A DNA stretch of 64,000 nt, from contig CAJMOF010000003.1 of the NCBI GenBank assembly GCA_905215065.1, positions 99,552 to 163,551 on the forward strand, in the 5' to 3' direction. Below, piece by piece: positions 42,672 through 51,198 of the stretch (its first letter is position 1; each line of letters begins with the position of its first letter). The notes under the pieces are model-generated. The model was given only the letters and a program-made list of their open reading frames with translations. It searched no databases and was not told where the DNA came from. Source of the DNA: an uncultured bacterium (lineage in GTDB: Bacteria; Actinomycetota; Coriobacteriia; Coriobacteriales; Coriobacteriaceae). The translations under genes and the position numbers were made by a program.

Positions 42672-44015
42672 TTAGTTGGCCATAACGCCTTCGGACCAGG
42701 CCTCGACGTCCTCGATGCGCAGGACGTTGGCGACCTCGGCCACGCAGTCGATGCCGGCGAGTTCGGCGGCGGCAGCCTGGATGTCCTTCTCGAGCGCGCG
42801 ATGCGTCAAGAAGATGACCGAGCAGGCATCGCTGACGCCCGACTTGCCGTCCTCGACCTGGTTAATGAGCGAGATCGAGATGTTGTGCTTGGCAAAGATA
42901 TCGACCGTCTCGGACAGGGCGCCCACGCGGTCGGCGACCTTCAGGCGCACATAGTACTTGGTCTGGAGCTCGTCCATGGGCTTAAAGGCGAGGTTGTGGC
43001 CATAGGGCTCAATCTCGGGCAGCGGAGACACGCCGCGGCTGATCTGCTCGGAGAGCGACAGGATATCGCCCACGACGGCGCTCGCGGTGGGGAAGGAGCC
43101 TGCGCCGGCACCGTAGAACATGGTCTCGCCCACGGCGTCGCCTACCACGTAGACAGCGTTCATGGCGCCGTTGACCTTGGCAAGCATGTGGTCGGCGGGG
43201 ATCAGCGTGGGATGCACGCGGACGTCGACGCCGGCGTCGGTGTTGCGGGCGATGCCCAGCAGCTTAATGGTGTAGCCGAGCTCGCGGGCCTGAGTGATGT
43301 CCTCGGCGCCGATGGTGCGGATACCCTGCTGGTACACATCGTCGGTGGTCACGCGGGTGCCAAAGCCGATGGAGGCAAGGATGGCCGTCTTGCTGGCGGC
43401 GTCGAAGCCGTCGACGTCTGCGGACGGGTCGGCCTCGGCATAGCCCTTGGCCTGCGCGTCGGCAAGCACGTCGGCGTAATCGGCGCCCTCGGCGTCCATG
43501 CGCGACAGGATATAGTTGGTGGTGCCGTTGAGGATGCCGGCGATGGTCAGGATCTTGTTGCCCACTAGGTCGTGCTCGAGCGTGCTGACAATGGGGATGC
43601 CACCGCCGCAGCTGGCCTCGCACTTAATCTGCACGCCGCACGCGCGCGCCTTTTCGGCGAGCGTCTCGACGTGACGGCCCAGCAGGGCCTTGTTGGCAGA
43701 GACGACGTGCTTGCCGTTCTCGAAGGCGGTGGTGAAGATCTCGGTTGCGGGATGCTCGCCGCCGATCAGCTCGACGACGATGTCGACGGCGGGGTCGGTG
43801 ACAACGTCGTGCCAGTCACTCGTGAAGGCCTCGCGCTCAATGCCTGCCGCCTCGGCCTGCTCCCAGGCAAGCGCGCAGGCGCGGGTCAGCTTAAGGTCGA
43901 TGCCGTAGGCTGCCAGGTACTCATCGTGGTGGCTCTTGATCAGACGGGCCACGCCGCCGCCGACGGTTCCCAGGCCGATCAGACCGACGTTCACGGTGCG
44001 CAGGGGTTCGCTCAT
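42672..44015 (-). CDS. hom: Homoserine dehydrogenase with ACT domain
   Basis: A 447-residue enzyme converting aspartate semialdehyde to homoserine, the branch to threonine and methionine. The NAD(P) loop GLIGLGTVGGG is at 11-21. The catalytic region holds GGGIPIVSTLEHDLVGN and ILNGTTNYILSRM. An ACT domain (about 363-440) should bind a feedback inhibitor, normally threonine. AAGGAG lies 8 nt before ATG 44015. It is monocistronic, with its own terminator. Confidence 0.93.
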   Translation of the reverse strand: MSEPLRTVNVGLIGLGTVGGGVARLIKSHHDEYLAAYGIDLKLTRACALAWEQAEAAGIEREAFTSDWHDVVTDPAVDIVVELIGGEHPATEIFTTAFENGKHVVSANKALLGRHVETLAEKARACGVQIKCEASCGGGIPIVSTLEHDLVGNKILTIAGILNGTTNYILSRMDAEGADYADVLADAQAKGYAEADPSADVDGFDAASKTAILASIGFGTRVTTDDVYQQGIRTIGAEDITQARELGYTIKLLGIARNTDAGVDVRVHPTLIPADHMLAKVNGAMNAVYVVGDAVGETMFYGAGAGSFPTASAVVGDILSLSEQISRGVSPLPEIEPYGHNLAFKPMDELQTKYYVRLKVADRVGALSETVDIFAKHNISISLINQVEDGKSGVSDACSVIFLTHRALEKDIQAAAAELAGIDCVAEVANVLRIEDVEAWSEGVMAN

Positions 44016-44509
44016 AGATAGCTCCTTCGTGCATCTCATGGATGGATTAACCGCTTAAAGGTTGAGTGCATTCTAGCGTGAACAGAGGGCGCGTGCTCGC
44101 CAGGCAACAGGAGTCGCACAAAACGGCACCCCCGAAACGCTGCGGAAACATTGGAAACATGCTCGCTATAAACGGAACTCCGTAACAAACTGTCAACGTT
44201 TGCACCATAAGGTTTGCCCTGTACCGCAAGACGGCCGCATCGCGGCTAGCGAAAAGGGGGACACCATGTTTATTAAGAGCGGGAACGCTTGTAACAGAAT
44301 GGAAACATTACTTTTACACAATAAAGTGGCATTACTGCATAAAAAAATAGAAATACGCAGAAATATGGATAAATGAACAAATCCAAAGAAAAGTTGAAAT
44401 ATTCGCCACTTTTCCTAACTAAAGCGTCTACTATTTTGCGAACGCCGAACACGGCGAAGGATGGCCTGTCGGGTAACCGAAACCCGACGAGATTTGAGAG
44501 GAGAGCCGC
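44016..44509. other. AT-rich divergent regulatory region of hom and livJ
   Basis: A 494-nt spacer, much more A+T-rich than its surroundings, between divergent hom and livJ. No gene is supported. It should hold both promoters. A candidate livJ promoter and a leader hairpin GTCGGGT/ACCCGAC (44468-44488) lie in it. Confidence 0.55.
44394..44421 (+). promoter_or_regulatory. Candidate livJ promoter
   Basis: TTGAAA (44394-44399) and TAACTA (44416-44421) are separated by 16 nt. This is a plausible but not strong sigma-70-type promoter upstream of livJ. Confidence 0.35.
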
Positions 44510-45697
44510 ATGTCGAGCCTCACCGGTAAGTCATTGAACCCTGTTATGAATCGCAGGAGCGTTATCGCGAGCGCAGCAGGTCTGGGGGCGATGTCCATTC
44601 TAGCTGGCTGCTCCTCCAACGGCGGCGACAGCGGTTCCGCGTCGGGCGACGCTTCGTTTAAGATCGGCACCATCGGCCCGCTGACCGGCGCCAACGCGTC
44701 CTACGGCAAGTCCGTTACACAGGCTGTCGAGCTTGGCTGCAAGGATTTCTCGACTAAGGAGCTGCCGCTTGTCAGCAAGGCCGAGGACGACCAGGCTGAC
44801 GGTGAGAAGGCCGTCAACGCCTTCAACACCCTGCTCGACTGGGGCATGCAGGCCCTCGTCGGTCCGACCACCACGGGTGCGTCGGTCGCCGTTGCCGCCG
44901 AGTGCGGCAACGACCCCGAGACGTTCATGATCACCCCGTCTGCGTCCTCCGAGGACGTTACCAAGGGCAAGGATTGCGTCTTCCAGGTTTGCTTTACCGA
45001 CCCCAACCAAGGTGTCAACGCTGCCAAGTTCCTGGCAGAGAAGTATGCGAACGAGAAGTTCGTGCTGTTCTATAACTCCGGCGACGCCTATTCTTCGGGC
45101 ATCGCAGATTCCTTTAAGGCCCAGGCCGCTAAGTCTAAGCTTGAGATTGTCGACGAGGAGACCTTTAAGGACGACTCCGCCACGAGCTTTACCAACCAGC
45201 TGACCAAGGCCAAGCAGGCAGGCGCCACCATGATCTTTGCGCCGATCTACTACACGCCGGCGTCCGTCCTGCTCAAGAACGCCAAGGACATGGGCTACGA
45301 CGTCAAGATGATGGGCTGCGACGGCATGGACGGCATCCTGGGCGTTGAGGGCTTCGACACCTCTCTTGCCGAGGGTCTGCTGCTCATGACCCCGTTCTCC
45401 GCCGACGACGAGAAGAACGCCGACTTCGTCAACGCTTACAAGGATAAGTACGGCGATACCCCCGACCAGTTTGCCGCCGACGCCTACGACGGCGTGCATG
45501 CTGTGGTCGAGGCTCTCAAGGAGGCCGGCCTGGGCGTCGACGCCGACCCCACCGAGGTTGCCGAGAAGCTTCCCGAGGCTATGCTCAAGATTACCGTTGA
45601 CGGTCTGACTGGCAAGCTCTCCTGGAACGACAAGGGTCAGGTCCAGAAGGACCCGACGGCGTACGTCATTACCGACGGCAAGTACGTACAGGCCTAA
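44510..45697 (+). CDS. livJ: Branched-chain amino acid ABC transporter, binding lipoprotein
   Basis: A 395-residue periplasmic-binding type 1 protein. A lipobox LAGC (31-34) makes it a membrane lipoprotein, and an RRS pair at Arg15-Arg16 could allow Tat export. The mature region begins IGTIGPLTGANASYGK, the usual start of LivJ-type Leu/Ile/Val binding proteins, which deliver substrate to LivHM. It is the first gene of livJ-H-M-G-F, set off from the permease genes by two hairpins, which probably lets it be made in excess. Confidence 0.9.
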   Translation: MSSLTGKSLNPVMNRRSVIASAAGLGAMSILAGCSSNGGDSGSASGDASFKIGTIGPLTGANASYGKSVTQAVELGCKDFSTKELPLVSKAEDDQADGEKAVNAFNTLLDWGMQALVGPTTTGASVAVAAECGNDPETFMITPSASSEDVTKGKDCVFQVCFTDPNQGVNAAKFLAEKYANEKFVLFYNSGDAYSSGIADSFKAQAAKSKLEIVDEETFKDDSATSFTNQLTKAKQAGATMIFAPIYYTPASVLLKNAKDMGYDVKMMGCDGMDGILGVEGFDTSLAEGLLLMTPFSADDEKNADFVNAYKDKYGDTPDQFAADAYDGVHAVVEALKEAGLGVDADPTEVAEKLPEAMLKITVDGLTGKLSWNDKGQVQKDPTAYVITDGKYVQA

Positions 45698-45729
45698 TAG
45701 GCCGCCTTATATAGAGCGGTTTTGATCCC

Positions 45730-45759
45730 AAGCAGGGGAGGTTTTGGCCTTCCCTGCTT
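45730..45759 (+). terminator. livJ-livH intercistronic stem-loop
   Basis: AAGCAGGGGAGG (45730-45741) pairs with CCTTCCCTGCTT (45748-45759), with one mismatch near the loop. No T-run follows. Such a structure between binding-protein and permease genes commonly gives partial termination or mRNA protection. Confidence 0.55.
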
Positions 45760-45770
45760 GCTTGGTATCT

Positions 45771-45790
45771 AGGGACGATGTAACGTCCCT
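45771..45790. repeat. GGGACG/CGTCCC inverted repeat
   Basis: AGGGACG (45771-45777) and CGTCCCT (45784-45790) are perfect 7-bp arms around ATGTAA. It sits in the livJ-livH spacer and shares the GGGAC core of several other repeats here. Confidence 0.55.
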
Positions 45791-45836
45791 GTTTCATACA
45801 TCAACTGGAAACCTATTCGAAAGGGGGATGTGGAAC

Positions 45837-46718
45837 ATGACGGTCTTTATCCAATACTTGGTCAACGGCCTGTCCATGGGCAGCGTCTACGCCATCATCG
45901 CGTTGGGCTACACCATGGTCTACGGTATCGCCAAGATGCTCAACTTCGCTCACGGCGACGTCATCATGGTCGGTGCCTATGTCTCGTTCTGCGCCACGTC
46001 GTATCTCGGCCTCCCGGGCTGGGCATCTGTAATTCTCTCTTGTGTGGTCTGCACGGTTCTCGGTGTTCTCATCGAGGGTCTGGCATACAAGCCGCTGCGC
46101 CAAGCAGGCCCTCTGGCCGTTCTGATCACGGCCATCGGCGTGTCTTACTTCCTGCAGAACGCCGCGCAGCTTCTGTGGGGCGCCACGCCCAAGAACTTCA
46201 CTTCGCTCGTCACCTTCCAGGTGCCGGAGTTCTTGGCCAAGTTCAACGTAAGCGCCGTCTCGCTCGTCACCATCGTCGCCTGCCTGGTTATCATGGCCGG
46301 CCTGATGTTCTTTACAGGCAAGACCAAGATGGGCAAAGCCATGCGCGCCGTGTCCGAGGACAAGGCCGCCGCTCAGCTCATGGGCATCAACGTCAACCGC
46401 ACCATCTCGATGACGTTCGCCATCGGCTCCGCCCTTGCCGCCATCGCCGGCGTGCTGCTGTGCTCCTACTCGCCGGTGCTGCAGCCCACGACGGGTGCCA
46501 TGCCTGGCATCAAGGCCTTCGATGCCGCTGTCTTCGGTGGCATCGGCTCCATCCCCGGTGCCTTTGTCGGTGGCATTCTCATCGGTATCATCGAGGCGAT
46601 GGCACAGGCTTATATTTCCACGAGCCTTGCCAACTCCATCGTCTTTGGTGTTTTGATCATCGTCCTGCTCGTCAAGCCTGCCGGCCTCTTGGGCAAGTAC
46701 GTCCCCGAGAAGGTGTAG
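45837..46718 (+). CDS. livH: Branched-chain amino acid ABC permease LivH
   Basis: A 293-residue permease with about eight membrane helices. The LivH signature GYTMVYGIAKMLNFAHGDVIM and GINVNRTISMTFAIGSALAAIAG segments are present. It forms the channel with LivM. ATG 45837 lies 9 nt after AAGGGGG; ATG 45828 is too close to that site. LivM starts directly after its stop. Confidence 0.92.
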   Translation: MTVFIQYLVNGLSMGSVYAIIALGYTMVYGIAKMLNFAHGDVIMVGAYVSFCATSYLGLPGWASVILSCVVCTVLGVLIEGLAYKPLRQAGPLAVLITAIGVSYFLQNAAQLLWGATPKNFTSLVTFQVPEFLAKFNVSAVSLVTIVACLVIMAGLMFFTGKTKMGKAMRAVSEDKAAAQLMGINVNRTISMTFAIGSALAAIAGVLLCSYSPVLQPTTGAMPGIKAFDAAVFGGIGSIPGAFVGGILIGIIEAMAQAYISTSLANSIVFGVLIIVLLVKPAGLLGKYVPEKV

Positions 46719-47807
46719 GTGAGCGTTATGAAGTTTCTTAAAGACAAGCAGACGCGTCACGACTTTGTTACGTACGCCATGTGCCTTGTGGCGTTCGCCA
46801 TCGTGTTCTTTATGCAGTCTAACCACATGATTCCGCGCATGATCGCCGGTCAGCTGGTTCCCATCACGGCCTATATCGTCATGGCTATCTCCCTTAACCT
46901 CGTCGTCGGCATCGCGGGCGACTTGTCGCTGGGCCACGCGGGCTTTATGAGCGTCGGCGCCTATACAGGCATCGTTACCGCGGTCGCCCTCGAGAGCGCC
47001 GTTCCCTCCGATCCGATACGTCTTGTCATCAGCATCGTGGTCGGCGCCATCGCTGCCGCCATCCTGGGCTTCTTGATCGGCATCCCGGTCCTTCGCCTGA
47101 GCGGCGATTACCTGGCTATCGTGACGCTGGCCTTTGGCGAGATTATCAAAGAGATCGTCACCTGCCTTATCGTGGGCGTCGACTCCCGCGGCCTGCATGT
47201 GATCTTTAACATTACAGGTAACTCCACGATCGACGACCTGCACCTGCTCGAGGACGGCACCGCCATCATCAAGGGCGCCCAGGGCGCATCGGGCGTGTCG
47301 ACGTACTCGACCTTCCTCGCCGGTGCCATCCTGGTCATGGTCGCACTCGTGATCGTGCTCAACCTGGTTCGCAGCCGTACCGGCCGTGCCATTATGGCCG
47401 TGCGCGACAACAAGATCGCTGCCGAGTCCGTGGGCATCTCCGTCACCGAGTACCGCATGATCGCCTTCGTGGTTTCCGCCGCTCTCGCCGGCGCTGCCGG
47501 AGCCCTCTTCGGCGGTAACTTCTCGCAGCTTTCCGCCACCAAGTTCGACTTCAACACGTCCATCCTCATCCTGGTATTCGTGGTCCTGGGCGGTCTGGGC
47601 AATATGCGCGGCTCCGTCATCGCGGCGGCGTTGCTCACGGTGCTTCCCGAGCTGCTCCGTCAGTTCTCGGACTACCGCATGCTCATCTACGCCATCGTGC
47701 TGATCCTGGTCATGATCTTTACCAACAACCCGCAGCTCAAGGCGTTCTTCGCACGCATTAAGGACCGCTTTGCTTCCAAGAAGGAGGTAGCAGCCGATGC
47801 CCAGTAA
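46719..47807 (+). CDS. livM: Branched-chain amino acid ABC permease LivM
   Basis: A 362-residue permease with about ten membrane helices. Typical LivM segments are YIVMAISLNLVVGIAGDLSLGHAGF and IRLRA-type helices, with a cytoplasmic loop for ATPase contact (SRTGRAIMAVRDNKIAAES). GTG 46719 follows the livH stop, 5 nt after GAGAAGG; ATG 46728 is an in-frame alternative. LivG begins 11 nt before its end. Confidence 0.92.
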   Translation: MSVMKFLKDKQTRHDFVTYAMCLVAFAIVFFMQSNHMIPRMIAGQLVPITAYIVMAISLNLVVGIAGDLSLGHAGFMSVGAYTGIVTAVALESAVPSDPIRLVISIVVGAIAAAILGFLIGIPVLRLSGDYLAIVTLAFGEIIKEIVTCLIVGVDSRGLHVIFNITGNSTIDDLHLLEDGTAIIKGAQGASGVSTYSTFLAGAILVMVALVIVLNLVRSRTGRAIMAVRDNKIAAESVGISVTEYRMIAFVVSAALAGAAGALFGGNFSQLSATKFDFNTSILILVFVVLGGLGNMRGSVIAAALLTVLPELLRQFSDYRMLIYAIVLILVMIFTNNPQLKAFFARIKDRFASKKEVAADAQ

Positions 47808-48657
47808 GTTTGAGTTCAACAAGGGCAAGATGGTCCCGTATCCTTCTGGCGCCATCGTTCCCGACCGCGACCTGGGCCAGCGCCCGGCGCTCGAGTGCAT
47901 CCACTTGGGCATTGAATTTGGCGGCCTTAAGGCAGTCGACGACTTTAGCCTGACCATCGGTAAGACCGAGATCGCCGGTCTGATCGGTCCCAACGGTGCC
48001 GGTAAGACCACGGTCTTCAACCTGCTCACCAAGGTGTACCAGCCCACGCACGGTACTATCCTGCTCGACGGCGAGGACACCTCGGGCAAGTCCGTCTACC
48101 AGGTCAACCGTATGGGTATCGCCCGTACGTTCCAGAACATTCGCCTGTTCAACACCATGACGGTGGAGGACAACGTTAAGGTCGGCCTGCACAACCAGGA
48201 GCGCTACTCTGGTTTTGAGGGCGTGCTGCGTCTGCCGACGTACTGGAAGCACGAGAAGGCCGCCCACGAGCGCGCCATGGAGCTGCTGTCCATCTTTGAT
48301 ATGGAGCACCTGGCAAACGAGCAGGCCGGCTCGCTGCCTTACGGCGCCCAGCGTCGTCTGGAGATCGTCCGCGCGCTTGCCACCAACCCCAAGCTGCTGC
48401 TGCTCGACGAGCCTGCTGCCGGCATGAACCCGTCCGAGACCGCGGAGCTCATGGAGAACATCGTCAAGATCCGCGACACCTTTGGCATCGCCATCATGCT
48501 TATCGAGCACGACATGTCGCTCGTCATGAACATCTGCGAGGGCATCTGCGTGCTCAACTTTGGTAAGGTCATCGCCAAGGGCACGGCCGAGGAGATCCAG
48601 AACAACGACGCTGTTATTGAGGCGTATCTGGGCAAGCAGGATAAGGGGGAGAACTAA
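47797..48657 (+). CDS. livG: Branched-chain amino acid ABC ATPase LivG
   Basis: A 286-residue ABC ATPase. Walker A GPNGAGKT is at 64-71. The signature takes the LivG form LPYGAQRRLEIVRAL rather than LSGGQ. Walker B is LLLLDEPAAGMNP. An N-terminal extension of about 30 residues precedes the ABC core. AAGGAGG lies 9 nt before the ATG, inside the end of livM. It drives import together with LivF. Confidence 0.93.
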   Translation: MPSKFEFNKGKMVPYPSGAIVPDRDLGQRPALECIHLGIEFGGLKAVDDFSLTIGKTEIAGLIGPNGAGKTTVFNLLTKVYQPTHGTILLDGEDTSGKSVYQVNRMGIARTFQNIRLFNTMTVEDNVKVGLHNQERYSGFEGVLRLPTYWKHEKAAHERAMELLSIFDMEHLANEQAGSLPYGAQRRLEIVRALATNPKLLLLDEPAAGMNPSETAELMENIVKIRDTFGIAIMLIEHDMSLVMNICEGICVLNFGKVIAKGTAEEIQNNDAVIEAYLGKQDKGEN

Positions 48658-49371
48658 ATGGCAGAGCCGATGCTTTCCGTCTACAACATCAACGTCTGGT
48701 ACGGCGCCATCCACGCCATCAAGGACATCTCCTTTAACGTCAACGAGGGCGAGATCGTGGCCCTGATTGGTGCCAACGGCGCTGGCAAGTCCACGACGCT
48801 TAAGACCGTCTCGGGCCTGCTGCGCTCTAAGACCGGCTCCATCAAGTTTATGGGCGAGGACATTACCCATACGCCCGCTGATAAGCTGGTTGGTAAGGGC
48901 TTGGCTCAGGTTCCCGAGGGACGTCGCGCCTTTTTGCAGATGACGGTCGAGGAGAACCTGGAGATGGGCGCCTATACACAGCCCAAGTCCACGGTGGCTC
49001 CGGGCCTGGAGCGCGTCTACGAGCAGTTCCCGCGCCTGAAGGAACGCCGTCGCCAGGTCGCCGGCACCCTTTCAGGCGGCGAGCAGCAGATGCTCGTTAT
49101 GGGGCGCGCCCTTATGAGTAACCCCAAACTGCTTATGCTCGACGAACCTTCCATGGGTCTGGCGCCGATTCTGATCGAACAGATCTTCCAGATTGTCGAG
49201 GACCTGCACAAGGCCGGCACCACGGTGCTTCTGGTCGAGCAAAACGCGCAGATGGCGCTTTCCATCGCCACACGCGGTTACGTGCTCGAGACCGGCAAGA
49301 TCACCATGACCGGCACCGGCCAAGAGCTCCTGCACGACGACAACGTCCGCAAAGCTTACTTGGGCGGTTAG
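48658..49371 (+). CDS. livF: Branched-chain amino acid ABC ATPase LivF
   Basis: A 237-residue ABC ATPase. Walker A GANGAGKS is at 38-45, the signature is LSGGEQQMLVMGRAL and Walker B is LLMLDEPSMGLAP. It starts on the base after the livG stop and follows AAGGGGGA. It is the last gene of the operon, followed by hairpins and a terminator. Confidence 0.93.
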   Translation: MAEPMLSVYNINVWYGAIHAIKDISFNVNEGEIVALIGANGAGKSTTLKTVSGLLRSKTGSIKFMGEDITHTPADKLVGKGLAQVPEGRRAFLQMTVEENLEMGAYTQPKSTVAPGLERVYEQFPRLKERRRQVAGTLSGGEQQMLVMGRALMSNPKLLMLDEPSMGLAPILIEQIFQIVEDLHKAGTTVLLVEQNAQMALSIATRGYVLETGKITMTGTGQELLHDDNVRKAYLGG

Positions 49372-49446
49372 GCGGTTCCGCCGTTCTACCGAACGGCGGA
49401 CCAGCCGACGCTGCGCGGGCGCCAGAGCGACAACTTGTCATTCAAA

Positions 49447-49485
49447 GAGGACGGCATGACCAGAAGGTCTATGCCGTCCTCTTTT
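49447..49485 (+). terminator. Terminator of liv operon
   Basis: GAGGACGGCAT (49447-49457) pairs perfectly with ATGCCGTCCTC (49471-49481), followed by TTTT. Confidence 0.85.
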
Positions 49486-49564
49486 CATGTCAATTTGTTC
49501 GCTCTGGCGCCCGCTCGCTGTCGGTCCTCTGCCTGCGGCGTTACTTTGGTTCTACTCCCTTTAT

Positions 49565-49629
49565 GTTGCGGTGGAATAGGGACTAAATGGGAGCCTCAGA
49601 GGCCAAAAGAGTCCCTATTCCACCGCAAC
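49565..49629. repeat. 20-bp perfect inverted repeat
   Basis: GTTGCGGTGGAATAGGGACT (49565-49584) and its exact reverse complement (49610-49629) enclose 25 nt that themselves contain GCCTC/GAGGC. A GGGAC/GTCCC core lies at the inner end of each arm. It sits about 60 nt upstream of cutC. Confidence 0.8.
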
Positions 49630-49689
49630 TTCATGGGGGTGTGTGACAATGCCCGTCGGAAAACATCTGCTGTCTTTGGGGGTCTAGCT

Positions 49690-50367
49690 ATGCTGTACGA
49701 GTTTTGTGCCGAGAACTTTGAGCGTGTGCCGGCGGCTATCGATGCCGGTGCTAAGCGCATCGAGTTGTGCGACAACCTTGCCGTCGGTGGTACCACGCCC
49801 TCGGCCGGCGTTATCAGCACTACGGTCAGCTATGCTCACGAGCATGACGCGCGAGTGATGTGCATGATTCGCCCGCGTGGCGGTGACTTTCACTACAACC
49901 AGGACGAGCTGCGCATGATGGAGATGGACTTGGGTCTTGCCGTGAGCGCCGGCGTTGACGGCCTGGTCTTTGGCTGCTGCAAGCCCTGTGCCGGCGGCTG
50001 GGCGCTCGACGAGCTCACCCTCGGCGCCCTCGTGATGGCTACGGGCTGCGCGACCGAGGAGTGCAAGCGCGGGGCCATCGATATCACCTTCCACATGGCC
50101 TTTGACCAGCTCTCGCCCGAGGCTCAGCTGGACGCCATTGACACACTCGCCGACTGCGGCATCACGCGCATCCTGACGCATGGTGGTGCTGCCGGAACGC
50201 CGATCGAGGACAACCTGGAGCACCTGTCGCGTCTTGTCGAGTATGCGGGCGACCGCCTGACCATCCTTCCCGGCGGCGGCATTTCTACGGCCAACCGCGA
50301 TACCGTGGCGGCGGCATTGAGCGTCTCCGAGCTCCATGGCACCAAGATCGTGCCGCTGGAGGCGTAA
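49690..50367 (+). CDS. cutC: CutC-family protein
   Basis: A 225-residue TIM-barrel protein of the CutC family, once linked to copper tolerance though that role is disputed. Family features are FERVPAAIDAGAKRIELCDNLAVGG(T)TPS near the start, MIRPRGGDFHY, ITFHMAFDQ and RILTHGGAAGTPIEDN. ATG 49690 follows GGGGGTCT; the longer frame to 49435 crosses the terminator and repeat. The DUF4931 gene starts 4 nt after its stop, so they form an operon. Confidence 0.9.
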   Translation: MLYEFCAENFERVPAAIDAGAKRIELCDNLAVGGTTPSAGVISTTVSYAHEHDARVMCMIRPRGGDFHYNQDELRMMEMDLGLAVSAGVDGLVFGCCKPCAGGWALDELTLGALVMATGCATEECKRGAIDITFHMAFDQLSPEAQLDAIDTLADCGITRILTHGGAAGTPIEDNLEHLSRLVEYAGDRLTILPGGGISTANRDTVAAALSVSELHGTKIVPLEA

Positions 50368-50370
50368 CCC

Positions 50371-51168
50371 GTGGCGCTGGTATTTGACGTTCAGCAGGCG
50401 AACGGTAAGCCCGACGACAACCGGCGCCCTGGCACCGCGTGTCCCTTTTGCGATACCGAGGAACTTGCCGATATCATCCGGCGCGATGGTGACTGCATCT
50501 GGCTCGAGAATAAGTTCAAGACCCTGCGCGCCACCCGTCAAACCGTGCTGATCGAGTCGGCCGATCACGATGCCGACCTGGTGATCTATGAGCCGGATGA
50601 ACTCCACCATGTGATGCGGTTTGCCCTGGGTTGCTGGCAGCAGATGATCGATTCACAGCAGTATCGCAGCGTTCTCATGTACAAGAACAAGGGTCCGCTC
50701 TCGGGCGGTAGTCTCGTTCATCCGCACATGCAGATTGTGGGTTTGGAGCAGGAAGACGGCTACACTTCGCTGACTTCCGCCAATTTCGAAGGCATCAATG
50801 TCTGGCAACAGGGGAGAATCTCGGTCAATATCTCAACCGAACCGATCATGGGGTTCTTTGAGATCAACGTTTCAGCCCCGCAGGGAATCGCCGCCAGCGA
50901 TGACGCACGAGACCAAGCCGAGGCGGATCTCTTTGCCGATGCGATCCAGGTAGCTCTGCGCTATATCCTAAACGAGCACCACGGTGGTCGCGCAGAGTCG
51001 TACAACTTGTTCTTCTATCACCTGGGCGGTCGGACCATTGCCAAGGCGCTGCCGCGTTGGGTGGTTTCGCCCTACTTTGTCGGCTATCGTTTGGCCCAAG
51101 TCAATGCCGAGACGACGCTCGATATCGATGCTGAGCGTCTGCGTGCGCATCTGGAAACGCTCGTATAG
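50371..51168 (+). CDS. DUF4931 / GalT-like HIT-fold protein
   Basis: A 265-residue protein of the HIT superfamily, related to galactose-1-phosphate uridylyltransferases. The HIT-type motif HPHMQ is at 117-121 after GGSLV, and a zinc-binding-like ACPFCDTEE segment lies near the N-terminus. It probably acts on nucleotide-sugar or nucleotidyl phosphates; the exact reaction is not known. GTG 50371 follows GGAGG by 8 nt. It is coupled to cutC. Confidence 0.78.
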   Translation: MALVFDVQQANGKPDDNRRPGTACPFCDTEELADIIRRDGDCIWLENKFKTLRATRQTVLIESADHDADLVIYEPDELHHVMRFALGCWQQMIDSQQYRSVLMYKNKGPLSGGSLVHPHMQIVGLEQEDGYTSLTSANFEGINVWQQGRISVNISTEPIMGFFEINVSAPQGIAASDDARDQAEADLFADAIQVALRYILNEHHGGRAESYNLFFYHLGGRTIAKALPRWVVSPYFVGYRLAQVNAETTLDIDAERLRAHLETLV

Positions 51169-51198
51169 CAAGACTAACACCCGCGTAATGCGGACAGC

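Larger units (their letters stand above)
49372..49689. other. Intergenic region after liv operon
   Basis: A 318-nt spacer with no gene. It holds a small hairpin CCGCCGTTC/GAACGGCGG (49378-49399), the liv terminator (49447-49485) and a 20-bp inverted repeat (49565-49629), the latter two listed separately. Confidence 0.65.

Noticed and set aside
41667..43568. 633-codon plus-strand frame over the SDR and hom genes
   Set aside because: Gly/Asp/Val-rich shadow spanning two separate genes and a terminator.
45813..48089. A 758-codon antisense frame over livH-livM-livG
   Set aside because: Asp/His/Gly/Arg-rich with no recognisable motif; the plus-strand ABC genes are unambiguous.
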